From positions 1 to 36,639 of the forward strand of contig CAJJBK010000003.1 of assembly GCA_905182415.1 (NCBI GenBank): DNA of 36,639 bases, written 5' to 3'. The DNA is from an uncultured Woeseiaceae bacterium (GTDB lineage Bacteria; Pseudomonadota; Gammaproteobacteria; Steroidobacterales; Woeseiaceae). The notes below the pieces were generated by a model. The model was not told where the DNA came from. It saw nothing but the letters and a program-made list of their open reading frames with translations, and made no database searches. Shown in pieces: positions 8,674 through 18,056 of the stretch; position 1 is the stretch's first letter; every line of letters starts with the position of its first letter. The position numbers and the translations under genes were made by a program.

Positions 8674-10443
8674 TTAAAAATCTGTACTTTCAAACTCAGA
8701 TAGAATTGAACCACCATCAACTATCTGCTTTTCTAGGCTAAGAGTTTCAGGCAAAACATGCAATACAAAGAATTTTGCTAGTTTTCTTTTGCTGCTATAA
8801 AAATTTCCTTTTTTATGAAGGATCGTTACCAAAATATCTGTCCACAAAAGAGCGATTATATTCAATGAAAAATAACGAGTATAGGCTGATGCTGCCCCCA
8901 TTGCAGATAACGGGTTAGTATTAACTTGTTCCATAATCCAGGCCGTGACCTTTTTAAAACGGCCAAAAGACTCTTTAGTCTTATCAAGAACGAAATCAAG
9001 CTCTGCATCACCCGCTGAATTCCCTGCAAATAATGAAGTCTCCCACTCCTCAATAAAGCCTTCGATTAACTGGTGATTCTTCAGCATGAGCTTTCGAAAC
9101 ACCAAGTCAGCCGCTTGAACCTCGTTGGTTCCCTCATAAATTGTTGTAATTCTGCAATCTCTTACTAGTTGCTCCATTCCATAGTCATGAACATACCCAT
9201 GACCTCCAAATACTTGCTGTGCATTTAAACTGCTTTCCATCCCAAGATCAGATAGATAACATTTCACCACCGGAGTTAATAATGAAACTATATTATCAGC
9301 CCTTTGCTTTGAAGATTGATCTTTAGATTTCTGCATCACATCAACGTGATAACCAACATAAGTAGCAAGGGCTCGGCCACCTTCAATTTGGCTGCGCATT
9401 CTTAGCAGCATCCTTTTTATTTCTGGCTGTTCAATAATGAGATCGGCTTTTTTATTGGTTTGCTTTACTCCTGGCACCCTACTTTGACGCCTTTCTTGAG
9501 CATAATCTTTTGCATTTTGATAGGCGATATCTGCAAATCCTAAGCCTTGAATTCCTACCGTAATTCTTTCGGCATTCATCATTGTGAACATAGCGGCTAA
9601 GCCCTTATTTTCTTCACCAATGAGGTAACCTTCCGCATTATCAAAGTTTAAAATGCAAGTTCCAGAGCCTTTTATACCCATTTTTTTCTCAATTGAACCT
9701 ACTGACACACCATTTAATAATTCTGTTGCCTTTTCAGCTTTAAGTTGATTACGAGGAACCATAAATACGCTAATTCCTTTGCTTCCCTCTGGAGCTCCAT
9801 CGAGCCTTGCTAGTACCATATGTAAAATATTTTCGGTTAAATCTTGATCGCCCGAAGTGATAAATATTTTTGTGCCATTAATTAGATATCTGCCATCCTT
9901 ATAACTGGCTTGAGTTTTTATTAGGCTCAAATCAGTTCCACAATGTGGCTCAGTTAAGCACATAGTACCTGACCATTCTCCTGAGGCTAATTTTGGTAAA
10001 TAGGCATCTTTAATGAATTTTGAAGCGCTATTTAATAATAATTGATAGGCGCCATGACTGAGTTCCGAATACAATTTGAATGATAAATTACAGGCACTTA
10101 ACATCTCATCAAAATAAAACTGAACTAATTTAGGCAATCCACTCCCGCCATGTTCAATATTTGCATCAATTCCAGTCCAGCCAGCTTCTATATATAGTTT
10201 ATAAGCTTCTTTAAACCCTGGCGGGGTTATTACTTTGCCGTCTATTAATTGGGCGCCAATTTTATCGCCAACACTATTTATTGGAAGTAATTCTGAGGCA
10301 CAGAACTTTCCAGCTTCACCAAGAATAAAACTAATATCTTCAATCTCTATGTCTTCATGGCCATCTAATTGATTGATATTTTTTATACCAATCCAGTCTT
10401 TAAGCAAAAATGTAATATCTTCAATGGGGGGCCTGTAAATCAT
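8674..10443 (-). CDS. Acyl-CoA dehydrogenase of the DmdC / long-FadE clade
   Basis: FAD enzyme that makes a 2,3-enoyl-CoA from an acyl-CoA. At 589 residues it belongs to the roughly 600-residue clade with an extra C-terminal domain, which includes 3-methylmercaptopropionyl-CoA dehydrogenase DmdC and pseudomonad fatty-acyl-CoA dehydrogenases. Visible features: N-terminal RPPIED, PPGFKEAYKLY, EHGGSGLP (97-104), flavin-binding MCLTEPHCGTDL (161-172), KIFITSGDQDL, FGGHGYVHDYG, and the catalytic base in IYEGTNEVQ (E437). It is the last gene of the operon metA-metY-hydrolase-FadN-like-ACAD, 10 bases after the preceding stop. Automatic annotation often calls this clade DmdC; sequence alone does not separate methylthio from ordinary acyl chains. 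Confidence 0.9.
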   Translation of the reverse strand: MIYRPPIEDITFLLKDWIGIKNINQLDGHEDIEIEDISFILGEAGKFCASELLPINSVGDKIGAQLIDGKVITPPGFKEAYKLYIEAGWTGIDANIEHGGSGLPKLVQFYFDEMLSACNLSFKLYSELSHGAYQLLLNSASKFIKDAYLPKLASGEWSGTMCLTEPHCGTDLSLIKTQASYKDGRYLINGTKIFITSGDQDLTENILHMVLARLDGAPEGSKGISVFMVPRNQLKAEKATELLNGVSVGSIEKKMGIKGSGTCILNFDNAEGYLIGEENKGLAAMFTMMNAERITVGIQGLGFADIAYQNAKDYAQERRQSRVPGVKQTNKKADLIIEQPEIKRMLLRMRSQIEGGRALATYVGYHVDVMQKSKDQSSKQRADNIVSLLTPVVKCYLSDLGMESSLNAQQVFGGHGYVHDYGMEQLVRDCRITTIYEGTNEVQAADLVFRKLMLKNHQLIEGFIEEWETSLFAGNSAGDAELDFVLDKTKESFGRFKKVTAWIMEQVNTNPLSAMGAASAYTRYFSLNIIALLWTDILVTILHKKGNFYSSKRKLAKFFVLHVLPETLSLEKQIVDGGSILSEFESTDF

Positions 10444-10453
10444 GTAATTTTTC

Positions 10454-12778
10454 TCAATTTCTTAGTGGTTTGCCGTAACTAAGCATATGTTGAATGCGGC
10501 TTTTGGTTTGTTCAGTTTTAGCCAAGGTCAAAAAAGCTTTTCTCTCCAGAGCAAATAAGTCATCTTCATTCATCACGGTACCGGCATCTACATCCCCACC
10601 AGTAACAATTCGAGCAATTTGTGTGCCCGTAGTCACATCATGCGGAGTTAAGTAACCTTTTGTGTGAGCTTTCTGTAACCAATTTTGCATTTCTTGCCAA
10701 ACTTCTCTGCCTGGCATAATGAAATTATCGCGGTAGGTTGGCTTATAATCTTTCGCTAATTCTTGTATTGCATTTACAGCTGTATCTAACAATCTATCGC
10801 GATTCATCACAAAACTATCTATTCCCTCTCTAAACATCGCTAATTCTTTTGCCTCTAATGGAGATTGTGCTGTTTTACCATAACCCACATTCATGAATGT
10901 TGACCACGCAGCTTCTGTTTCATTTCCTTTAATATCTCGCCATCGATATAACAATTCTTTAACACCACCACCACCAGGAACAACTCCTACTAATGATTCA
11001 ACCAAGCCCGTCACTGAGTTTGCATGATAAACTGTCATGTCAGTACTCAAAACCACTTCAAAGCCGCCACCAATAGATAGACCTGATGGTGCTGATATCA
11101 CTGGTATATTAGAGTATTTCATTTTTTTGACTGTTTTTTGAAAATGGCCAAGAAAACCATCTAGTCCAATCCAATCTTGAGAGTCAATAAAATTTCCAAT
11201 AGCCTCAAGATTTACTCCGCATGAAAAATGCGAAGCATCATTATGGATGATAAGGCCGCTGTAATTTTCTTCTGCGTGTTTTACTGCAGCACCTAAGAGC
11301 TCCATTGAGTCTGTATCTAGTGCGTTGGCTTTACTGTGAAATTCAACCATGCCAATATCATTATTAATTTCGTAATAACTAGCGGCGTTGTTTGTTAAAA
11401 CTGGATCAAGAGTTTTTCGCTCTTCTGTAAATCTCCTGAGCCCATCATCACGCTGGATTCTTGTATAGGATCCTTCTGCTGTTAAATATTCGAGATGCCT
11501 TTTATTAACTCTATAAAAAGTTTTCCCTGAGGCCATTTTTATGATCCAAGGAATATCTCTTCCTTCTTGTTCTAGCCTGGAAATAAAATTATCCACACCC
11601 AACTTATCCATCATCTCAAATGGACCCTGCGCCCAGTTATAGCCAAGCTTCATTGCATCATCTATGGCGACGAGTGATTTATTAACATCTGGAACCAAGC
11701 TGGCCGCATAACAAAATGTGTTTGATAAAATCTCCCAAGCATATTGGGCATATTTACTATTCCCATCTAGTAAAAGAGTAAAATCATTTTTTTGTTCAGC
11801 CTCAATAGCGATCGCTGGTTTTTCAAAACTAAAATCTCGATACATAAAATCATCAAAATTAAGGGTTTGTTTACTTGCACTATCTTCAGGATCCATAAAA
11901 CGATAGAAACCACCTTTCAACCCTTTGTTACCTTTCAATCCCTCATCCATCATTCTTTTCATAATTGGTATTTCATCTGATACCTCGTGAAATACATCAT
12001 CTTTTGGCAATATATTGATCAAGCTTTTAGCAACATCGCTCATTAGATCGATGCCAATAAGATCATACAAACCAAACACACCAGTTTTTGGAATACCCAT
12101 TGGTCGCCCAAAGATAGAGTCAGCCTCTTCAGGCCTTAGGTCGAGCTTAAATGCAGTATGAAGTGCCGTTTGAATTGCAAAAACACCGACTCGATTTCCT
12201 AAGAAGCCTGGCGTGTCATTGCATAGCACAATACCTTTACCCATATTTTCTTCATTGAATTGCGCAAGGCACTGGATCACCTCTGGGCTGGTTAACTCGC
12301 CTTTGACAATCTCTAAAAGTTGCATGTATCGAACTGGATTAAAATAATGAGTAATAGCAAATTCTTTTTTAAATTGATCTGACATACCATCGACCAGCAA
12401 TGAAATAGGAATTGTAGATGTATTGGACGAAACAATAGATCCTGGGCGCCTTATATCATCAATAGTCTTATACAATGCTTTCTTAAGCTCTAATCGCTCC
12501 ACTATAGCCTCAGCAATCCAGTCTGATTCAGCTATTTTATGCATATCGTCTTCAATATTGCCTATGGTAATTCTATCCTGAATATTTTTATGCAATAGCC
12601 CTGGCTGTTGTTCATCTAATAATCTCTCTAGTGCTCTTTCGCAAACCGAATTTCGGTTCCCTTCTTCGCTAGGTAGGTCCAACAAAAGAACCTCTATACC
12701 AGCATTTGCCAGTTGACCGGCAATACCAAGCCCCATTGTCCCGGCACCAATAACTGATGCTTTTTGAATTTTATACAT
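10454..12778 (-). CDS. FadN-like fused 3-hydroxyacyl-CoA dehydrogenase / enoyl-CoA hydratase
   Basis: Bifunctional beta-oxidation enzyme of 774 residues that hydrates an enoyl-CoA and oxidises the 3-hydroxyacyl-CoA with NAD. Domain order is dehydrogenase first, crotonase last, as in Bacillus FadN/YusL and opposite to E. coli FadB. The NAD site is GAGTMGLGIAG (11-21); the catalytic dyad is H144 and E156 in THYFNPVRYMQLLE; the helical dehydrogenase domains run to about residue 440. The crotonase domain (about 470-690) has GGGFE (E574) and GLVESLVGVVPGGGG (E594), so both hydratase glutamates are present. The gene is 5 bases after the alpha/beta hydrolase and 10 before the acyl-CoA dehydrogenase. 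The usual thiolase partner is absent from the window. Confidence 0.92.
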   Translation of the reverse strand: MYKIQKASVIGAGTMGLGIAGQLANAGIEVLLLDLPSEEGNRNSVCERALERLLDEQQPGLLHKNIQDRITIGNIEDDMHKIAESDWIAEAIVERLELKKALYKTIDDIRRPGSIVSSNTSTIPISLLVDGMSDQFKKEFAITHYFNPVRYMQLLEIVKGELTSPEVIQCLAQFNEENMGKGIVLCNDTPGFLGNRVGVFAIQTALHTAFKLDLRPEEADSIFGRPMGIPKTGVFGLYDLIGIDLMSDVAKSLINILPKDDVFHEVSDEIPIMKRMMDEGLKGNKGLKGGFYRFMDPEDSASKQTLNFDDFMYRDFSFEKPAIAIEAEQKNDFTLLLDGNSKYAQYAWEILSNTFCYAASLVPDVNKSLVAIDDAMKLGYNWAQGPFEMMDKLGVDNFISRLEQEGRDIPWIIKMASGKTFYRVNKRHLEYLTAEGSYTRIQRDDGLRRFTEERKTLDPVLTNNAASYYEINNDIGMVEFHSKANALDTDSMELLGAAVKHAEENYSGLIIHNDASHFSCGVNLEAIGNFIDSQDWIGLDGFLGHFQKTVKKMKYSNIPVISAPSGLSIGGGFEVVLSTDMTVYHANSVTGLVESLVGVVPGGGGVKELLYRWRDIKGNETEAAWSTFMNVGYGKTAQSPLEAKELAMFREGIDSFVMNRDRLLDTAVNAIQELAKDYKPTYRDNFIMPGREVWQEMQNWLQKAHTKGYLTPHDVTTGTQIARIVTGGDVDAGTVMNEDDLFALERKAFLTLAKTEQTKSRIQHMLSYGKPLRN

Positions 12779-12783
12779 GTGTT

Positions 12784-13596
12784 TTAGCTCGTTGGGTTGT
12801 TAGTAAAGATAAATGTCTTTAATAAGTCTCGACATTGATTGGGAGTTTCTAATGGAACCATATGTCCGCTTTCCTGGATAATCTCAATATTTGTCGATGA
12901 TGGTAGAGTTTCTGCTAAAGCCATAGTCGACTTACGTGGTGCCATTTTATCTTTTCCACCTATTATTAACTGACAAGGAGCTTTGATATTACTGGCAGCT
13001 TTTTTGCCATCCTTGTAATTATTGCATGCATTTAAATCAGCAAAAAGTTCATTTGGCACATTACCTTGCATAATTTTATATCCACCGGCAATCATAGAGT
13101 TTCCGGGGATTGTCCCTTGATGCATATGCCCAGCCTTATCAAAACACCAAGACATCATTTTATCGATAGCGTTCCTTGGTTTATTTTCTGCGGCGTCCAG
13201 CAAAAAAGAATTTACTGGGGTCTCATATCCACTGGCAATAAAAGATACGCTTTTTACTAACTCGGGAAATTTTGATACATATTCCATTGATACTAAGCAC
13301 CCTTGAGAGTGGCCCACTACAGATACCGCGGAGGCTTGAATTTCAATAATGACATCATTTACCCAAGTGGCCATTTCCTCGATACTTTCAAGCGGTGGCC
13401 CATCAGAATGTGTGTGCCCTGGAAAATCTAAGCAGAGAACAGAATACTTTCTAAATGCAAAGAAACGAGAATGTAGGCCCCAAAATGTATGATCTAAGCC
13501 GCTGCCATGCAGAAAAAGTACGACAGGTTGATTTTTCTCAAAAGGTTTACCACCAGTGGATGCAAATACTTTTTTCTCATTGACGGTAAGATACAT
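12784..13596 (-). CDS. Alpha/beta-fold hydrolase
   Basis: Cytosolic alpha/beta hydrolase of 270 residues with an intact triad: S97 in GHSQG (95-99), D216 in GGKDKMAP and H245 in ESGHMVPLE. The oxyanion region is FLHGSGLDHTFW (28-39). The ATG overlaps the metY stop by one base (TAATG), so translation is probably coupled, and the FadN-like gene starts 5 bases after its stop. Position between methionine synthesis and acyl-CoA oxidation genes suggests an ester, lactone or thioester substrate, but the family is too diverse to say which. Confidence 0.88.
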   Translation of the reverse strand: MYLTVNEKKVFASTGGKPFEKNQPVVLFLHGSGLDHTFWGLHSRFFAFRKYSVLCLDFPGHTHSDGPPLESIEEMATWVNDVIIEIQASAVSVVGHSQGCLVSMEYVSKFPELVKSVSFIASGYETPVNSFLLDAAENKPRNAIDKMMSWCFDKAGHMHQGTIPGNSMIAGGYKIMQGNVPNELFADLNACNNYKDGKKAASNIKAPCQLIIGGKDKMAPRKSTMALAETLPSSTNIEIIQESGHMVPLETPNQCRDLLKTFIFTNNPTS

Positions 13597-14888
13597 TAGA
13601 TAAATTTCTTGGCAGCACGAAAGCCATTATTGAAATCTTGTGTTATATCAGTAACATTTTCTATGCCTACAGATATTCGTATCATATCTTCTGTAATACC
13701 AGCTGCGACGAGCGCCTTAGCATCAATCCTAGAATGGGTCGTGGTGGCTGGATGAATAATTAATGTCTTTGCATCCCCCACATTTGCCAAATGAGAGGCT
13801 AACTTCACGTTTTCAATAAACGCCTGCCCTGCATCTCGCCCACCTTTAACACCAAAAGTGATAATTGATCCTGCGCCCTTTGGCATATACTTCTTAGCAA
13901 TGTTATGACTGTTATGATCAGGCATATCTGGATGATTAACCCAAGAAACCTGCTCATGACTATCAAGATATTGAAGTATTTCTTTTGTATTAGATAAGTG
14001 GCGATCCATTCTTAGGGATAAGGTTTCTATTCCTTGCAGTAACAAAAATGCATTCATCGGGCTCATCGAAGGCCCAATATCCCTCATTGCTTCAGCACGA
14101 ATTCTTGTAGCAAAAGCGCTTGGTCCAAATTCTTCCCAAAAATTAATGCCCGAGAATGGCGCATACGCTTCGGTCAAAGTTGTATATTTATTAGTTGCTC
14201 CCCAATCAAAATTACCGCCATCTACGACAACCCCTCCTATTGAGGTTCCATGGCCTCCCATCCACTTAGTGAGTGAGTGGACTATGATATTGGCCCCATA
14301 ATCAAAACAACGACATAAGTAGGGAGTGTTAAAAGTTCCATCAATCATCAATGGTACATGATGTTTTTTAGAGATTTGTGCGACTGACTCTATGTCCATT
14401 ACAGACAGCCCAGGATTACCAATTAATTCACCAAAAATAATTTTTGTATTGTCTTGAATAGCCGCTTCAATCGCATTTAAATCCGTTGGGTCAACAAAAG
14501 TAGTTGTAATTCCAAATCTCGGCAATGTGTTCTTTAGCAGACTAATATTACCGCCATACATATTTGCTGAGGCAACAATATGATCGCCTTGACTCACTAA
14601 TGCTGTGATTGCACAAAATACCGCGCTCATGCCTGAAGCCACACAAACTGCCGCTGAACCGCCTTCAAGAGCTGCAACTCTTTGCTCTAAGACGCCCACA
14701 GTTGGGTTAGAAATACGATTATAAACATGGCCACCACGCTCCATATTAAATAAAGAAGACGCCGTATCCGTATCTGAAAAAACATAAGAAGTAGTTTGAT
14801 GAATGGGCTGAGCCCGTGAACCAAATTCTGGATCGAGCGTCTGTCCAGCATGAAGACTTAAAGTATCAAATGAAAAAAAATCAGACAT
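13596..14888 (-). CDS. metY: O-acetylhomoserine sulfhydrylase (MetY-type), PLP-dependent
   Basis: Cys/Met-metabolism PLP enzyme of 430 residues. The MetY group joins O-acyl-homoserine with sulfide to give homocysteine, or with methanethiol to give methionine directly. The N-terminus LSLHAGQTLDPEFGSRAQPI and the following QTTSYVF, RISNPTVGVLE and ALEGGSAAVCVASGMSA are typical. PLP binds K208 in HSLTKWMGGHG. Length (about 430 rather than about 385) and the long insert with FSGINFWEEFGP near 245 favour MetY over MetB/MetC/MetZ. It is 70 bases downstream of metA and overlaps the hydrolase start, so it is in that operon. A TTGACT hexamer is in the metA-metY gap but has no convincing -10 partner. 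No methionine synthase is present in the window. Confidence 0.92.
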   Translation of the reverse strand: MSDFFSFDTLSLHAGQTLDPEFGSRAQPIHQTTSYVFSDTDTASSLFNMERGGHVYNRISNPTVGVLEQRVAALEGGSAAVCVASGMSAVFCAITALVSQGDHIVASANMYGGNISLLKNTLPRFGITTTFVDPTDLNAIEAAIQDNTKIIFGELIGNPGLSVMDIESVAQISKKHHVPLMIDGTFNTPYLCRCFDYGANIIVHSLTKWMGGHGTSIGGVVVDGGNFDWGATNKYTTLTEAYAPFSGINFWEEFGPSAFATRIRAEAMRDIGPSMSPMNAFLLLQGIETLSLRMDRHLSNTKEILQYLDSHEQVSWVNHPDMPDHNSHNIAKKYMPKGAGSIITFGVKGGRDAGQAFIENVKLASHLANVGDAKTLIIHPATTTHSRIDAKALVAAGITEDMIRISVGIENVTDITQDFNNGFRAAKKFI

Positions 14889-14958
14889 TGTTTTAATTTT
14901 TGCTTTTATTAGTTATTTACTTGTTACATATAATAAGACAGTCAATCTTCGATCGCCA

Positions 14959-16029
14959 CTATATCTTGATGTCTAATGGATTTTTAGGATCAACTCCATC
15001 CATATATTGCTTCAATCGGTCATGACTAGTGAGCCCATAAACTAAGCCTAGCCAATTATTGAATATCGCCTTTCCTGTATCTCCCCATGTATTATCGATA
15101 CATGAATCTAAAGCACTTTCTGGAAACGAAGGAAGGGTCTTTTTTTTATCCCTGCATTCATTAAAATTATTAACAAAAGCATCAATTATATCTTGAGCAT
15201 CATTATTGAAATAATGCTCAGGTAATGGAGGAAGCTCATTAATATCGTTCTCCATATAACGAGTTATTTCTCTTTTGTATTCTTTTAATAAACTATTTAT
15301 ATCGTATTCAGGGTGCCCTTGAAGATAAACAACACGAAACTTATCTCGACTAACTGCAATATGCGCTCCTGCCTCTTCACTTGCCGCTAAAACAGAAAGA
15401 CCCGCTTTCAGAAACTGCTGTGAACTAATCTCATTATATCTAGAGTGAGGTGCATCAAAACGAGTATTAATATTACGCATCAATGGGTGATTTTTTTCTA
15501 TAGTTTGATGGCTATATACTCCCCATTTCTTGTTCTCAAGAGGAGCTCGATCTATGTCATATAATTGCTTTACAATGGCGTGAGTTGCCAGACAAGAACA
15601 TAAAGTTGATGCCACATTTTCCAATGACCACTCCATCACTTTTGTAAGTGGCTTCCAAAAAGGTTCGTCAGTCAGTTGAGGTTGTTGAACATTCGCGCCT
15701 GAAATAATTAAGGCGTCAAGACCCTGTTTTTGCAGTTCTTCAAAAGTAAAATAGTGCTGTTTGATATGCTCGGCAGCCTTATCGCTCCTAGGCAGCCCTG
15801 GCAATGAAAACGGATATACATAAAACTGTGCTATTTGATTGCAGTTGCCAACTAGCCGAATAAATTGATTTTCTGTTGCTGCTAAAGCAGCATCAGGCAT
15901 CATATTCAATAAACCAATGTGTAATTCACGAATATCCTGTCTCACTGCTCTTTCTTGAGTGAGCACCGTATGACCTTCGCTTGCTAAGCGAGTAAATGTA
16001 GGTAACGTATTGTGAGCTACTAATGGCAT
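14959..16029 (-). CDS. metA: Homoserine O-acyltransferase, MetA family
   Basis: First step of methionine synthesis: acylation of homoserine with acetyl-CoA or succinyl-CoA. The 356-residue protein has the MetA hallmark ELHIGLLNMMPDAALAATE (35-53), catalytic C146 in CSCLATHA, FDAPHSRY (191-198) and GHPEYD with H239 and E241. It is longer than E. coli MetA (about 309) at both ends. In an ungapped alignment to E. coli MetA from memory, the residue known to steer donor choice (Gly111 for succinyl, Glu for acetyl) is Q115, so the donor cannot be assigned by that rule. The adjacent MetY suggests acetyl. It is the first gene of the five-gene operon, separated by 154 bases from atpC. Confidence 0.93.
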   Translation of the reverse strand: MPLVAHNTLPTFTRLASEGHTVLTQERAVRQDIRELHIGLLNMMPDAALAATENQFIRLVGNCNQIAQFYVYPFSLPGLPRSDKAAEHIKQHYFTFEELQKQGLDALIISGANVQQPQLTDEPFWKPLTKVMEWSLENVASTLCSCLATHAIVKQLYDIDRAPLENKKWGVYSHQTIEKNHPLMRNINTRFDAPHSRYNEISSQQFLKAGLSVLAASEEAGAHIAVSRDKFRVVYLQGHPEYDINSLLKEYKREITRYMENDINELPPLPEHYFNNDAQDIIDAFVNNFNECRDKKKTLPSFPESALDSCIDNTWGDTGKAIFNNWLGLVYGLTSHDRLKQYMDGVDPKNPLDIKI

Positions 16030-16066
16030 ATCAAATAATTATCTTCGGCTTAATTAATTTATTGCC

Positions 16067-16092
16067 TTGTAAAAATACAATTAACATACAAT
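16067..16092. promoter_or_regulatory. Cluster of TTGTA/TACAA half-sites upstream of metA
   Basis: TTGTA (16067-16071) and TACAA (16076-16080) form an inverted repeat around AAAA, and a second ATACAAT copy (16086-16092) follows the first (16075-16081) at an 11-base, one-helical-turn spacing. The cluster lies 38 bases upstream of the metA ATG. It does not resemble the MetJ box AGACGTCT. It may be an unknown operator, or chance in AT-rich sequence. Confidence 0.22.
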
Positions 16093-16183
16093 GCTACTCC
16101 CGTAACATTATAAAATACTAGAATATTTATATTATTGAAACTCTATCATTGATTAATGATATGTCTTTTACAAAAACAAATTA

Positions 16184-16600
16184 TTATTTGATGCCTTTCA
16201 ATTTTTGTGCTGCCCTATATCTTGCATTAGCTTCAGCTAATTCTGCTTGCGCGCGTTTGATGTCGGTTTCTGCAGAAGCGCCTTTTAAGGCCTCTTCAGC
16301 CTGTCTTTGTGATTCTTGGGCAGCGGCTTCATCAAGTTCATCACCACGTAATGCCGTGTCTGCCAATACTGTAACTAGATGCGGCTGAACCTCTAGCATA
16401 CCACCTGTAATATAGAAAAAATGTTCTTTTCCATCTACATCTTGAACCCTTACATCACCTGGCTTAAGGGCTGTTAGGAGAGGTGCATGCCTTGGGGCGA
16501 TACCAACTTCTCCCATTTTTGCGGGAGCATAAACCATAGTTGCTTCACCACTGTAAATTTCACCCTCAGCTGAAACAATATCAATTTTAATGCTAATCAT
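16184..16600 (-). CDS. atpC: F1 ATP synthase subunit epsilon
   Basis: Central-stalk subunit that couples the gamma rotor to the c-ring and can inhibit ATP hydrolysis. It has 138 residues against 139 in E. coli. The N-terminal beta-sandwich reads IKIDIVSAEGEIYSGEA and has GEVGIAPRHAPLLTALKPG; the C-terminal helical hairpin is Ala/Glu-rich (EAAAQESQRQAEEAL). It is the last gene of the atp operon, 24 bases after atpD. Downstream, at 16145-16160, ATCATT-GATT-AATGAT could fold, but there is no GC core or T-run, so I see no clear terminator before metA and read-through is possible. Confidence 0.97.
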   Translation of the reverse strand: MISIKIDIVSAEGEIYSGEATMVYAPAKMGEVGIAPRHAPLLTALKPGDVRVQDVDGKEHFFYITGGMLEVQPHLVTVLADTALRGDELDEAAAQESQRQAEEALKGASAETDIKRAQAELAEANARYRAAQKLKGIK

Positions 16601-16624
16601 AATTAGTATCTCGTTTCAATGAAA

Positions 16625-18010
<1,386 letters not shown>

Positions 18011-18056
18011 TCATTTCCTTTGCGACGTAATTACCGTCGTCATTTTAATTAAATTT

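Noticed and set aside
14889-14958. Separate promoter for metY from a TTGACT hexamer
   Set aside because: The hexamer 17 bases downstream is AAGTAA, a poor -10, and the gene order suggests expression from upstream of metA.
16145-16160. ATCATT-GATT-AATGAT hairpin after atpC as a terminator
   Set aside because: The stem is only 6 bp, AT-rich and not followed by a T-run in the atp direction.
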